Origin: Virgibacillus_P tibetensis
GTDB taxonomy: Bacteria; Bacillota; Bacilli; Bacillales; Amphibacillaceae
NCBI RefSeq assembly: GCF_036026595.1
Contig: NZ_JARZFX010000002.1
Location: forward strand, 62,001-126,000
Reading direction: 5' to 3'
Length of the DNA: 64,000 nt
Both the position numbers and the translations under genes were made by a program. Positions 1 through 9,409 of the stretch are shown here, one piece after another. Numbering within the stretch: the stretch's first letter is position 1; each line of letters begins with the position of its first letter. The notes beneath the pieces were generated by a model. The model did not search any database, was not told where the DNA came from, and saw only the letters and a program-made list of their open reading frames with translations.

Positions 1-230
1 TTATTACGTATTTTGTCCAGGACATTTTCCATTTGATGTGTCAGAGAAGCGATATCTTCAAATCCCATCGTTGCGGCCATCCCTTTAAGTGTATGTGCCG
101 ATCGGAATATTTCATTTACAATTGCTAGTTCACCCGGCTGTTTCTCCAGTTTAAGAAGATGATCGTTTACAGCCTGTAAATGCTCCCTGCTTTCATCCAA
201 AAACACGTCAATATATTGATTCATTTCCAT
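1..230 (-). CDS. cheA: CheA histidine kinase, N-terminal part (runs off window start)
   Basis: The first 76 residues of the chemotaxis histidine kinase are visible; the rest lies outside the window. The protein begins MEMNQYIDVFLDESREH and contains the Hpt motif HTLKGMAATMG, whose His receives the phosphoryl group passed to CheY and CheB. The ATG at 230 follows a GAGGAAG ribosome site; an internal ATG at 224 is the alternative. It lies 139 nt downstream of motB on the same strand, so it may be read through from the motAB transcript. In Bacillus subtilis cheA sits in the large fla/che operon, so motAB-cheA adjacency is a different arrangement. Confidence 0.9.
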   Translation of the reverse strand, partial: MEMNQYIDVFLDESREHLQAVNDHLLKLEKQPGELAIVNEIFRSAHTLKGMAATMGFEDIASLTHQMENVLDKIRN

Positions 231-369
231 TCAATTCTTCCTCTCCGACCTAAATCAATCCTATACTTTCAAACACACATTCGTATGTATTGCCTGCCCA
301 TACCCTAACAACATAGTGCACCCCCTATAATGGCAGGGGAGGCCTCACCAACTCTTTATTTTCTCGGGC

Positions 370-1167
370 TTAATCATCCTTCTCGCCATCTACATTAATT
401 TCGTAATTAGGCAGGATGAGCACTTCCACTCTTCTGTTCTTTGCTCGATTTTCTTCCGTTGTGTTCGGTACAATAGGGTGATTTTCTCCATATCCTTTTG
501 CACTGAAACGGTCTGCAACCAGTTTTTCATTTTCTAAAATCAGATGCATAAAGTTCACTGCCCGAATGACACTCAACTCCCAGTTGGAAGCAAAATCTGC
601 ATTACTCATTGGCCGGTCATCCGCGTGTCCGCTGATCACAATTTGATGTGGCGGGTCAGTATACAGGAAATTAGAAACTTCCTTAGCGATTTTCTGTCCC
701 TCGCTTTTTACTTCGGCACTACCAGAATCAAATGTTATATCATTAACAATTGTTATTAATAGCCCTTCATCCAATAATTCTGTTCCTAATACATCCGTCA
801 ATTCATTCGTTGCAATATAGTTATTTATTCTGTCCCGCAGCTCCTGAAGGTGGAGTAATTCCCGTGCTTCATTCTCTTCTTTTTCTTTTTCTACTTCCGT
901 TTCTTCATCTTTTTCTTCCTCTTCTTCTGTATCCTGATTGGTACTTTCCGGAATTTCAATAGGATCGCTGCTTTCATCTAATATACTTGATCCTGAACCA
1001 AATTCACTTTGAAAAATAAGGGATAGCTCCTTATACTTCTGTGCGTCCAAATCACTCATTGCGAATAACACAATAAACAAAGCCAGTAACAGAGTTAGTA
1101 AGTCTGCATAAGGAATCAACCAGGACTCATCAATGTGACTATCATCCTGCTTTCTTTTACGACGCAT
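370..1167 (-). CDS. motB: Flagellar stator protein MotB
   Basis: MotB anchors the stator to peptidoglycan and carries the ion-binding Asp. The 265-residue protein has a short basic N-terminus, one membrane segment (about residues 16-38) with the channel motif PYADLLTLLLALF, a Glu/Lys-rich linker (about 75-105) and a C-terminal OmpA-like peptidoglycan-binding domain with VISGHADDRP and NRRVEVLI motifs. It overlaps motA by 11 bp, which indicates translational coupling. The PYAD context resembles MotB rather than the Na+-type MotS, but the coupling ion cannot be settled by reading. The linker is unusually acidic, which fits a salt-adapted organism. Confidence 0.95.
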   Translation of the reverse strand: MRRKRKQDDSHIDESWLIPYADLLTLLLALFIVLFAMSDLDAQKYKELSLIFQSEFGSGSSILDESSDPIEIPESTNQDTEEEEEKDEETEVEKEKEENEARELLHLQELRDRINNYIATNELTDVLGTELLDEGLLITIVNDITFDSGSAEVKSEGQKIAKEVSNFLYTDPPHQIVISGHADDRPMSNADFASNWELSVIRAVNFMHLILENEKLVADRFSAKGYGENHPIVPNTTEENRAKNRRVEVLILPNYEINVDGEKDD

Positions 1168-1942
1168 CCCGATCCTCCTTCATCTCGTTTAACTCTTTTG
1201 TCGTCAGGTAAGAGCCTAATTTATCCCGAACGACCATCGCAGAGTCACCAGTTGTAATGGACAGAACCCCTTCAATCATAATTTCTTTAATTTGTATTTC
1301 TTTCTTTGATTTCTGCCTCAACTTGTTAGCGAACGGATGCCATAACATATACCCAGAGAAGATACCTAATAACGTAGCAATAAACGCAGCCGATATCGCA
1401 GACCCTAAGATTGCCATGTCCTCCATATTTCCGAGTGCGGCGATCAGCCCAATAACAGCTCCCAGAACACCCAGTGTTGGTGCATAGGTTCCTGCTTGGG
1501 TAAATACGGCTGCACCTTCCTGATGACGTCTATCCATTGCGTCCACTTTTTCCAGCATGACCTCTCGTATGAACTCAGGTGTTTGCCCATCAATCGTCAG
1601 CTGTAATCCTGATTCTAAGAACGGGTCCTCAATCTCATTCATCTGTTTTTCCAATGAAAGAATCCCCTCTTTACGTGTCTGCTCTGCCAGCTGTGTAAAA
1701 AGATCAATCAAATCCTTAATTGCTGTATACTTTTTTTCTGTAAAAATAATTTTGAATAGCGCTGGTATTTTCTTAATTGTACTAATAGGAAATGCGATTA
1801 AAACGGAAGCAATCGTTCCCAGGAAAATAATTAATATCGCACCGGGATTAACTATTGCGACCATTTCCACACCCTTCAAAGTCATTCCGACCCCTATAGC
1901 AACCAAGCCTAATATAATACCAATATACGATGTCTTGTCCAT
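1157..1942 (-). CDS. motA: Flagellar stator protein MotA
   Basis: This 261-residue membrane protein is the MotA subunit of the proton or sodium channel that drives flagellar rotation. It shows four hydrophobic segments (about residues 5-22, 30-50, 150-170 and 180-200) and the family signature TLGVLGAVIGLIAAL in the third. The cytoplasmic loop contains the charged stretch that contacts FliG. The ATG at 1942 is preceded by GGGGG seven bases upstream. It is the first gene after the cyclic-di-GMP riboswitch and is coupled to motB by an overlap. Confidence 0.95.
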   Translation of the reverse strand: MDKTSYIGIILGLVAIGVGMTLKGVEMVAIVNPGAILIIFLGTIASVLIAFPISTIKKIPALFKIIFTEKKYTAIKDLIDLFTQLAEQTRKEGILSLEKQMNEIEDPFLESGLQLTIDGQTPEFIREVMLEKVDAMDRRHQEGAAVFTQAGTYAPTLGVLGAVIGLIAALGNMEDMAILGSAISAAFIATLLGIFSGYMLWHPFANKLRQKSKKEIQIKEIMIEGVLSITTGDSAMVVRDKLGSYLTTKELNEMKEDRDAS

Positions 1943-2006
1943 CTTGCAACCCCCATAATTAAATGATTAATCCTACTAAAAAAGACTATTTCAACTTAGA
2001 AACAGC

Positions 2007-2031
2007 CAAAAAGATTCTTATATAAAAATCT
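2007..2031 (-). terminator. Weak hairpin plus U-tract in the motAB leader
   Basis: Reading the minus strand immediately after the riboswitch, AGATTT and GAATCT can pair (one G-U) across a short AT loop and are followed by five T residues. It is short for an intrinsic terminator, but it sits exactly where an expression platform is expected. Confidence 0.4.
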
Positions 2032-2118
2032 ACAGTGGTAACCAAGGCGATCCTAGTCAGACGACCGTAGACCCTTCGTTTTGCGTCCCACCCTTTCAGA
2101 TGGTTTGCCTTTTTCTAT
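2030..2118 (-). promoter_or_regulatory. Cyclic-di-GMP-I (GEMM-I) riboswitch upstream of motAB
   Basis: On the minus strand the sequence shows the GEMM-I core in order: GGCAAACC, a GAAA-type loop in P2, GGGACGCAAA, then GGGTCTACGG, GACTAGGATCGCC and a closing GGTTACC. These are the conserved nucleotides around the ligand pocket and the tetraloop receptor. The aptamer ends about 90 nt upstream of the motA start with nothing coding between, so motAB is the predicted target. The basis is motif recognition; a covariance-model score would confirm it. Confidence 0.92.
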
Positions 2119-2119
2119 T

Positions 2120-2606
2120 TGGATTAAGTTAAAAAGAAATAGATATAAACTACTACTCTATTTATCGGTTATTTTTTAGATTTATGAAGGACTAATTCAA
2201 AAAAATTTAATCGAAACTTTGGCTAAAATGTGTAAATTTTATTCCAATACTTAATTTTGTATTATTTATTCTATGTTTTTAAAAATACAGTCAAAGAGGA
2301 GCGTAATTTATAACACAGAAACTGAAGTCCATTCACTGTTACAATCCTATGTACTCTTTCTGTAACCGGTAATAAACGATAATTTAACAATAGGATTAAT
2401 AATACGGAAAGATTCAAATTTAACAATACAGCAACTAAAAATAAACGGTCACCACAACGTGATCGTTTTTGGTTAACTAAAAATAGGATAAATGAACTAT
2501 TCGACACTTCACTTTTTTACAACTCTGACGATAATATAAATAGAGTGATAGTTTGTAATTTTAAGTAAATGATTTAAGTCAACTATATAAGGAAAGAAGG
2601 GTATTA
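2120..2606. other. AT-rich non-coding gap between the motAB leader and the chemoreceptor
   Basis: About 490 bases separate divergent units. The gap should contain the motAB promoter (minus strand) and the chemoreceptor promoter (plus strand), but no consensus sigma-D or sigma-A site stood out. A 78-codon minus-strand frame here has no ribosome site and a composition typical of chance, so it is not called. Confidence 0.5.
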
Positions 2607-4643
2607 ATGAAAAGTAAAATGTCTACTTCCACCAACAAATCACAAGCTCCACGGCGGTCAAGCAAACTGCAAAATCAAATTCTCATTCCTTTTCTGACAT
2701 TGATCATCATTGCGGGTGCCATTATTGCTATTACCAATTACACCATCAGTAAGAGCACACTTATCAATGAAAAGGCAAATAGCATCGAGATGCAGATGGA
2801 GAGTTTAAATAATACATTCGATACTTTTTTTACGAATAAAGCAAATGTACTAAATCGTTTCTCACAAAGTGACATTATTTTAGATTTTGATAGAGATGAA
2901 GACTATAACGAACTGATGGACTACTTCGGTGCTACAGTCAATGCAGATGAGGACATTATCAATGTTTATACAGTTGACAGTACAGACGGGCATACAACCA
3001 TCTACCCTGATGCAGATTTAGGCGATTTTGACGGGACTACCAGGGGTTGGTACACAGAAGCGATAGAAGCTGACGGCGGAGTAGTCTGGACAGAACCATA
3101 TGTAGATATTGCAACAGGAAACATGGTAATTACAGCAACACAGGCTATTTACTCTGCGAATGGCACGCTAATTGGAGCGAATGGTGCCGATATTCTCGTT
3201 GATACATTATTGGACATTACGAATAAAATGAGTTCGAGTGAAACAGGCTATACGATGATTATCAGTCCAGACGGGAATTATGTTTCCCATCCTGATGAAG
3301 AGCTGCTCGGTGAAAGTGCAGTAGAGGAAGTTTTTTATGAAAAGGTTCAGTCAAGTGGAGAAAACGGTGTAATTGAATACACAGAGTCTGACGAGAAGAA
3401 AATACTTGGCTACGCTACAAATGGGATTACCGGTTGGGTACTGGCTGAGACTGTATATGAAAGCGAGTTTCAAAGTATTGCTACACAAACCCTCTTGCCC
3501 ATCTTAGTAACACTTGGAATAATTATCGTTCTGGCTGTTATTATTGCGTTTTTTATCACAAGAAGAATTACTAAGCCAATTAAAGTACTGCAGGACACGA
3601 TGCAGGAAGTTGAGAACGGCAATCTATTAGCGATGGCCAATATCAACTCGACAAACGAGATTGGACAGCTGTCCAGCAGCTTTGACAAAATGCTCCAGCA
3701 AATCCAGCAGATGATGGTAAAAATAAAAGGCGTTTCGTTCCATGTTTCAGAAGCATCCCAGACACTAGTTGCCAGTGCAGAAGAGAATACTGCATCATCC
3801 AATGAAGTAGCAACTACCATGGAGCAAATAGCTAGTGGTGCAGGCGATCAATCCGAATTGATGGAGAAAAATGCTGTAGCAGTCGAACATTTATCAACCT
3901 ATATTAGGCAGGTAGAAGACTATAATACGAGAATTTTTGAAGAATCAAAGGTAATGAATGAGTTTTCGGAAAAAGGGACAGAGACAGTAATAGGTCTTCG
4001 AAAACAGTCCGAGGACACTGGCGAAATGACAAGTCGAGTTGTAGAAGCTATCCAATCCCTGGACGATAAATCAACAAACATAAATGAAATCGTAACGAAA
4101 ATTGCCGATATTGCGAGCCAAACCAATCTGCTGGCATTAAATGCAGCCATCGAAGCGGCACGAGCCGGAGAAAATGGACGAGGTTTCGCCGTAGTAGCTG
4201 ATGAGGTCAGAAAGCTTGCTGAGCAATCGGAAAATGCGTTGGGTGACATCTCTGTGTTAATAGAAGAAATGCAGAAAGATACAAAGCAATCCGTAACATT
4301 GATTGGCCAAACCAATGATGTCATGCAAACACAATCAAAATCAGTCAACGAAACGGAAGCGGCATTTGCAAGTATTCAAACCGCCATCCAAACAAATAAT
4401 CAATTAATCAATGAAGTTATGGATGTAATGAAAACCATGGTAAACCAAGAGCAAATCATCTCAACAAATATACAGAATATAGCAGCAGTCAGTGAAGAAA
4501 CAGCAGCTGGAACTGAAGAAGTAGCTGCATCGATTGAACAGCAGACAGCTTCAATGGAGCAGCTGAATCATCTGGCTGGAGAATTGGAGAGTTACTCAAG
4601 AGAAATGCAGGAAGAGGTTGGGAAGTTTAGGATAGAGGAATAG
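2607..4643 (+). CDS. Methyl-accepting chemotaxis protein, dCache type
   Basis: This transmembrane chemoreceptor signals to CheA through CheW. The 678 residues comprise an N-terminal membrane segment (about 27-47), a large extracellular dCache sensor (about 50-295), a second membrane segment (about 296-318), a HAMP domain (to about 370) and a long coiled-coil signalling domain. The hairpin tip at about 500-535 carries NLLALNAAIEAARAGENGRG and GFAVVADEVRKLAEQ. The ATG at 2607 follows GGAAAGAAGG. The gene is monocistronic with a terminator just downstream. The ligand is not predictable; dCache sensors often bind amino acids or organic acids. Confidence 0.95.
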   Translation: MKSKMSTSTNKSQAPRRSSKLQNQILIPFLTLIIIAGAIIAITNYTISKSTLINEKANSIEMQMESLNNTFDTFFTNKANVLNRFSQSDIILDFDRDEDYNELMDYFGATVNADEDIINVYTVDSTDGHTTIYPDADLGDFDGTTRGWYTEAIEADGGVVWTEPYVDIATGNMVITATQAIYSANGTLIGANGADILVDTLLDITNKMSSSETGYTMIISPDGNYVSHPDEELLGESAVEEVFYEKVQSSGENGVIEYTESDEKKILGYATNGITGWVLAETVYESEFQSIATQTLLPILVTLGIIIVLAVIIAFFITRRITKPIKVLQDTMQEVENGNLLAMANINSTNEIGQLSSSFDKMLQQIQQMMVKIKGVSFHVSEASQTLVASAEENTASSNEVATTMEQIASGAGDQSELMEKNAVAVEHLSTYIRQVEDYNTRIFEESKVMNEFSEKGTETVIGLRKQSEDTGEMTSRVVEAIQSLDDKSTNINEIVTKIADIASQTNLLALNAAIEAARAGENGRGFAVVADEVRKLAEQSENALGDISVLIEEMQKDTKQSVTLIGQTNDVMQTQSKSVNETEAAFASIQTAIQTNNQLINEVMDVMKTMVNQEQIISTNIQNIAAVSEETAAGTEEVAASIEQQTASMEQLNHLAGELESYSREMQEEVGKFRIEE

Positions 4644-4647
4644 GTGT

Positions 4648-4690
4648 AAGAAGGGGATGGCCTTTATTGGGGCTGTTTCTTTTTTGTTTA
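4648..4690 (+). terminator. Intrinsic terminator of the chemoreceptor gene
   Basis: An imperfect stem (GGGGATGGCC with GGCTGTTTC, including G-U pairs) is followed by six T residues, directly after the stop codon. Confidence 0.6.
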
Positions 4691-4772
4691 GAGCTTATAT
4701 TTGAAGTGAATTGTTTTAGACTGTAGTTTGCTTATGAGGTGAAATTTCAATAGTGGTCTTACTGCCAGTTTA

Positions 4773-4880
4773 CGGCCATAAGAATGTACATGTACTACTT
4801 CTGTCATGTTTCTTACCAGCGAATGCCACAAGATTTACCACTTGCTGCCACCGCATTTACCAATGGGGCAGCGTTAAGGA
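4773..4880. repeat. Dispersed repeat, copy 1 (homologous to 39741-39838 in inverted orientation)
   Basis: The segment has the pattern GGCCATA ... TGTCATG ... CCAGCGAATGCCAC ... TTGCTGCCACCG ... TTTACC ... GTTAAGG. A diverged copy, reverse-complemented, lies at 39741-39838. The internal GCCAC and TTTACC motifs recur, as in some IS terminal regions, but no transposase accompanies either copy. It is probably a relic of a mobile element end. Confidence 0.5.
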
Positions 4881-4892
4881 TTTTGAAAGATA

Positions 4893-4937
4893 AAAAAGCC
4901 TAATTACTCAGTATCTATAGTGAGAAATTAGGCTTTT
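4893..4937. terminator. Bidirectional intrinsic terminator hairpin
   Basis: AAAAGCCTAATT and AATTAGGCTTTT form an almost perfect stem with a short loop and A/T tracts on both sides, so it can terminate in either direction. No intact gene abuts it. Confidence 0.75.
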
Positions 4938-4956
4938 GATGCTCAACAAAAGCCCT

Positions 4957-5010
4957 ATTGTGGAAGATCATTCTTCTATTGAACAGTATTGTACTGTGCA
5001 GTAAATTACT
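4957..5010. repeat. Left imperfect repeat bordering the accessory island
   Basis: This segment begins ATTGTGGAAGATCATT and continues CTATTGAACAGTA. A diverged copy in the same orientation begins at 9856 (ATTGTGGAATATCATT, CTATTGAATAGTA). The two bracket the DUF1643/KAP NTPase gene block. They could be integration-site or transposon-end remnants, or two copies of a common intergenic repeat. Confidence 0.45.
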
Positions 5011-5101
5011 ATTTCAGTTATTCTTCTTAAGCATAAGTACTCGTTAATTTAATTGCAGCATTTAATGTTTCTTAAATGATAGGAGGTTAACTAGTTAACT
5101 T

Positions 5102-5212
5102 TATTTATTTTCCTGTCTTAGTTCCTTCATTGTAGCTAATACAACTTCCAAATCAACATCAAGAATATGGTAAGGATAATCAACCTTAATTTCTCCTTTT
5201 TTAATGCGGATT
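5102..5212 (-). pseudogene. Short gene remnant, C-terminal piece
   Basis: The minus strand reads open for about 36 codons, ending LEVVLATMKELRQENK then TAA. An upstream in-frame TAA follows at once and there is no plausible start or ribosome site. It looks like the tail of a decayed gene; the family is not recognised. Confidence 0.3.
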
Positions 5213-5356
5213 TGAAATTAGGAGTTGTACCAAATTGAACAAAAACAGTACAGGTCCGATATATGTTATCAGGATCCGATTATGCCAAAAAAGAGCGGGT
5301 TGGTTTCCCATATTCCATTTAACACAGTTAATTTTGAATAGTATTAAAATGCAAAA

Positions 5357-5545
5357 CTATCGTTTCCTCTTCTTTTGAAAATATACCTTACTCTTTGGCA
5401 TATTTCGGTATGGTTCTGCTCTACCAGGTTGACCTTCTTTTATGGCACAATTGAAGCAGATATGAGTTCTTTTATCAAACTCACTAACATAACGCAATAG
5501 CTCTTCTGAATTGACCAACTTCTTACATTTTGGGCACTTTTCCAA
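5357..5545 (-). CDS. Small zinc-ribbon protein of unknown function
   Basis: The 62-residue protein has two CxxC-type knuckles (CPKC near residue 4 and CFNC near residue 31), which would bind one zinc ion, and a very basic C-terminus (FQKKRKR). Such small proteins often contact nucleic acids or other proteins. The start appears to be TTG at 5545, about ten bases after GGAGGAG. It lies at the left end of the accessory island, downstream of the DUF1643 gene on the same strand. No function is claimed. Confidence 0.6.
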   Translation of the reverse strand: MEKCPKCKKLVNSEELLRYVSEFDKRTHICFNCAIKEGQPGRAEPYRNMPKSKVYFQKKRKR

Positions 5546-5711
5546 TGAACATCACTCCTCCTTTAACTCAATGTTTCCTTGATCATCAAAAAAGATATTA
5601 TATAAATTCAATACTTTCACCCTGTAGAAAATAGTAGCCACTCATTTATTGAAGAAGAAAAAACTCTGCAATTTCAAAGAAAGTACCTTAACTATTCGAA
5701 CTATAGTTAAA

Positions 5712-6359
5712 TTACCCTAGACCAAATAACTCTGAAACACTTATCTTTTTTAAGTCATTTAAAGTAACAGAACGTCCTGCATGACGTGGATCTCCATGCT
5801 CGGTAAAAGTGCTAATAGCATTCTTAATATCAAAAACATATAATTCTTCTTTGTGTAAAATAGAAAGTAAATCAACAATACGAAGGACTTCTTTGTAATA
5901 AAACAGGCTGGGAATGGTCTTTACTTCTGGTTTCCCCCAACCTAATACTATTAGTCTCTTATCCTTCATGGTTACTGCCAGCTTAGCTTCATTTAACTTT
6001 TGAACTCTATCTAAGACATTTGCTTCGTGTAAAGCCCTAATTTGTGTTTTAGCCGAGATGGTATTACTGGCATAAACAGATAAGACATTACAAATGGTAA
6101 TTTCTTTAATACGGTGTCCATCTATCTGATAGTCATAAAAAAAATCAATTAGTTTATTAACAGTGCCATCTGATATATCTAAGTTGGCTTTAGAAGGATT
6201 CATTAATACAATCCCTACAGACAAACCGTCTATTCGGTTCAAGAATGGAACAGTTAAAGAATATCGGACATCTATATATCCTATAAAGGTTTCCTCATCA
6301 ATTGCAATTATAGGTTGATCAACTTTTGTTAAGTCATACACTTTTGCCACTTTCCCCAC
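5712..6359 (-). CDS. DUF1643 family protein
   Basis: The 215-residue protein has the DUF1643 hallmarks: VGIVLMNPSKANLDISDGTV in the N-terminal half, the central VLGWGKP, and a C-terminal GDPRHAGR. The family is widespread in mobile and accessory DNA and has no established biochemical role. The start is probably GTG at 6359, with GTG at 6350 as an alternative. It lies beside the KAP NTPase gene, separated by about 290 AT-rich bases, so a common transcript is possible but not shown. Confidence 0.75.
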   Translation of the reverse strand: MGKVAKVYDLTKVDQPIIAIDEETFIGYIDVRYSLTVPFLNRIDGLSVGIVLMNPSKANLDISDGTVNKLIDFFYDYQIDGHRIKEITICNVLSVYASNTISAKTQIRALHEANVLDRVQKLNEAKLAVTMKDKRLIVLGWGKPEVKTIPSLFYYKEVLRIVDLLSILHKEELYVFDIKNAISTFTEHGDPRHAGRSVTLNDLKKISVSELFGLG

Positions 6360-6586
6360 TCCTGCTTCGTTAGTTTAAAAGAATATCTTTAAATTGAAAT
6401 CATACCAGTTTTATTTACCAGAATTATGTAAATATCCACTTGAAATAAACAGGTAACTAACAAAGCATGAAAAACATACAAAATCTGAGAACCAAGTAAT
6501 GATTTTCAATCCAAAATTCACTATTGCATAGTTTTTAGTCTACTGTGTAATAAGAGAGTTGTTCGGTTGAAGAAGCATGGGATCAC

Positions 6587-6616
6587 GCTTCCTTCGTTTA
6601 GCAAAACGAAAGAAGC
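6587..6616. other. Stable hairpin between the KAP and DUF1643 genes
   Basis: GCTTCCTTCGTTT pairs with AAACGAAAGAAGC with one mismatch across a 4-base loop. A T-rich run follows only at some distance on either strand, so termination of the KAP transcript (stop at 6652) is possible but not certain. Confidence 0.4.
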
Positions 6617-6651
6617 AAGAGGTCCGTCCCCTTTCTTTCTCGAACGCAATT

Positions 6652-9231
6652 TTATGGATTTAGTGTTAAGATCTCATTTGTGGAAATAGCAAGATCACCC
6701 CAATCGTCTCTTATTTTATTTTTATAAGCTTGATATACATCATAGATAAACTTTTGATCTTCAGAAAAATTTTTTACATTCTTCAGTATGTCATCAACTT
6801 CCTCTTCAGTCGTTAAAAAGTTTAGGCTTTCTGCTTTAATGTAATAAGTTATTTTAGTACCAACAGAAATTCCAGTAATATCATAAAGCAATTTAAATAT
6901 ATTATTATCATCTATATTCTTTCGGATAAAATCTTTAACCTTTCCTTTCTCATCAATAACATGATATAAGCCCCAAATATTTCGATGGCTATAATATTTT
7001 TCGTCAAATATATTTATTGAATCATCTATTATTTCATTTGCCATAGATTGATGTATTTCTTCCATCATTTCCATTCTTCCTTCGATATTTTTTCCTTCTC
7101 TATCATGGTTAAACCAGTATAATATACCTCCGACATTCGATATTATGTTATATTTCTTTCTAATAATGATTAAAAATTCTTCATAACTCTTATCATCAAT
7201 CCTTTGTAATAACTCCCAAAGGATTATTTCCCCTCTACTTTGAGTACTTAATGAAAAGAAGCCAGGAGAATCATCAAATTTATCAATATTATTAAATAAT
7301 ATTAAAGCTAAATCAAATGCCGAATTACTATCGAGACTATCCGTGTACAATTGCAGTCTCTCAAGTAACTCTTTTTGATAAGAAAAGTGCATAGGCTCAA
7401 TGAGTGAATTAAATGCTTTTAATTTTTCTGAAAATTCATAACTCTCATAAAGTGTACTTATTATTTTTTCAACCATCTCTCCAATAGCAACAAATTCATT
7501 AGAACTGTACGTAAAATATAAATCGAAATATTTCCCACTACAAACTCTTCTATTTTTTCCAATATCTTTATACTGATGATCATCATTAACAATAATTCCG
7601 TCATATTCTAGAGATTGATTATCACAATATTTCTTTACGTAAGGAAAAATTTCTTTTAAAATTTCCTTATATTGCTCATTAACTTCCCCTTCAAATAATT
7701 TATCAAAAAACTCTTTCCCTTTACTATTAATCTCTTTATTATTAAATATTGTTGAATAAGTACCTTTGTCAAAGCGTTTATCATGGGAAATAAAGAAGAT
7801 TCTATTTTGATTTATTTTTTCATATAAAGCAGGGTTATTTAGATGAATATACTCAATTGCCATTAAGTCACGTTTATCAAGATATTTCAAGTAAGTAATT
7901 GGTCTATTTAATATAGAGTTAATGAACCTTTTAAAATCCCTCATATCTGTTGTTTGATTACAAATGCTATTTACAACACTTTTGTAATTATTAATTTCTT
8001 CATTATTAGCTCCATATCCGCTAAGCAAATTTATAAAACTTTTCGCTAATACGTTATTAAAAATTTCCCTATCCAATTTAGGGACTCTTATTTGCATTTG
8101 AATAACCTTTTTAAGGTAACTAAAGTCAATATCGTGATTTTTTTCAAATACTTCTTTAACCCTCTCACTATCGAAAGAGAGAACATATATTACTCTCTCA
8201 AAATTAAAAACTGTGGCTACAAGTTTAAATAATAATAAAATATTCTTACTTTCAGCTCTGTCTATATTATCAATAAAAAAGACAAATTTTTTTCCTGAAT
8301 GATTTAAATAATCATTTATTTTATTCTTTATTACTTCATTTGAATCTTTTTGTTTAAAAAAACTTTTAATTATATTCGCTTTTCCATTACCAAAAATATT
8401 GGTTGAAAATGTTTGTGCCATCTGGTTTGTTGAAATTAAGCTATAATTTAATCCAGACTTTCTTATAATTTCATCAAACAACCCTAATAGAAGACTTTCT
8501 TGATTGGAAAAAGCCCATGGGTCAAAATCAATTAATACTATCTCTTCATCGTATTGATTTAAGAGTTTCTTGGTATTATTTATAATAGTAGTTTTTCCGC
8601 TTCCCCATTCCCCTTCTAGGCTAATGACAAATCCTTCATTTGGGTTAGATTGCTTAATGGTGTTATACAATAAACTAATGACACTATGTCTTTCAAATAA
8701 ATCATAATCCACATCTTTTTCATTAACAACAATCGTTTCACCATCTTTGATCTTAAAATCTCCATTATAAATATTTTTCAAATCTATAAAGTTTGATTCA
8801 TATTCAGTAGCTTTTTTATAGGAAAGATTCATTTTATTTATTCTAAAGATTAGAATAACTGACATTGTTACTAATAAGATAATTAAAATTAGTAATTTAT
8901 AGGAATTATAAATTGGGAATATAGTAAATAGGCATAAATATAAGGATGCTGAAATAAATACTGTAATAGCAAATACATCTAATAAATTTATAGTTTCTAT
9001 TTTAATAACCTCATAAATATTAAACTCAAGAACAGTTAAAATTAGGAAGATTATAATTGCGCTAGTGACAATTAAAACTATCATCACATCATATGATAGC
9101 AAAAGCTTTGAAAATAAATTTAATACATCAATTAAAAGGAAAACAGATGTTACTATTACAGAGAGTTTTAGAATCTGGGCAGTTGAATAATATCTAATGA
9201 CTTGGGCTAAATAAAATTTTAATGATTTCAA
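6652..9231 (-). CDS. Membrane-anchored KAP family P-loop NTPase
   Basis: The 859-residue protein starts with about four hydrophobic segments within residues 15-135. These are followed by a KAP NTPase domain with Walker A GEWGSGKTT (about residue 207) and Walker B FVFFIDNIDR (about residue 317). The C-terminal half (from about 470) has no recognised domain and is rich in Asn, Ile and Lys. KAP NTPases are often membrane-associated, and some relatives (PifA of plasmid F) exclude phage. A defence or surveillance role is therefore inference. Base composition is more AT-rich than the neighbouring core genes, consistent with horizontal transfer. Confidence 0.85.
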   Translation of the reverse strand: MKSLKFYLAQVIRYYSTAQILKLSVIVTSVFLLIDVLNLFSKLLLSYDVMIVLIVTSAIIIFLILTVLEFNIYEVIKIETINLLDVFAITVFISASLYLCLFTIFPIYNSYKLLILIILLVTMSVILIFRINKMNLSYKKATEYESNFIDLKNIYNGDFKIKDGETIVVNEKDVDYDLFERHSVISLLYNTIKQSNPNEGFVISLEGEWGSGKTTIINNTKKLLNQYDEEIVLIDFDPWAFSNQESLLLGLFDEIIRKSGLNYSLISTNQMAQTFSTNIFGNGKANIIKSFFKQKDSNEVIKNKINDYLNHSGKKFVFFIDNIDRAESKNILLLFKLVATVFNFERVIYVLSFDSERVKEVFEKNHDIDFSYLKKVIQMQIRVPKLDREIFNNVLAKSFINLLSGYGANNEEINNYKSVVNSICNQTTDMRDFKRFINSILNRPITYLKYLDKRDLMAIEYIHLNNPALYEKINQNRIFFISHDKRFDKGTYSTIFNNKEINSKGKEFFDKLFEGEVNEQYKEILKEIFPYVKKYCDNQSLEYDGIIVNDDHQYKDIGKNRRVCSGKYFDLYFTYSSNEFVAIGEMVEKIISTLYESYEFSEKLKAFNSLIEPMHFSYQKELLERLQLYTDSLDSNSAFDLALILFNNIDKFDDSPGFFSLSTQSRGEIILWELLQRIDDKSYEEFLIIIRKKYNIISNVGGILYWFNHDREGKNIEGRMEMMEEIHQSMANEIIDDSINIFDEKYYSHRNIWGLYHVIDEKGKVKDFIRKNIDDNNIFKLLYDITGISVGTKITYYIKAESLNFLTTEEEVDDILKNVKNFSEDQKFIYDVYQAYKNKIRDDWGDLAISTNEILTLNP

Positions 9232-9409
9232 TACTATTCACTCCTATCTGTTGAAAGTACTTCTTTAAATCCATTAAATCCTTCAAAGAAATGGATGAAT
9301 TAAATAGTTAGCCATATTCACTAATTCAAGTTTGTTTGTCATATTAAAATAAAATATTATAATATCTACCAGACTTAGTTTTCGCTACTAACCAATGACT
9401 AATTAAAAC

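Noticed and set aside
2271..2507. 78-codon minus-strand frame upstream of the chemoreceptor
   Set aside because: No ribosome site, biased low-complexity composition and position in a promoter region; likely chance.
4684..4770. Promoter or gene downstream of the chemoreceptor
   Set aside because: No start, frame or -10/-35 pair that stands above background.
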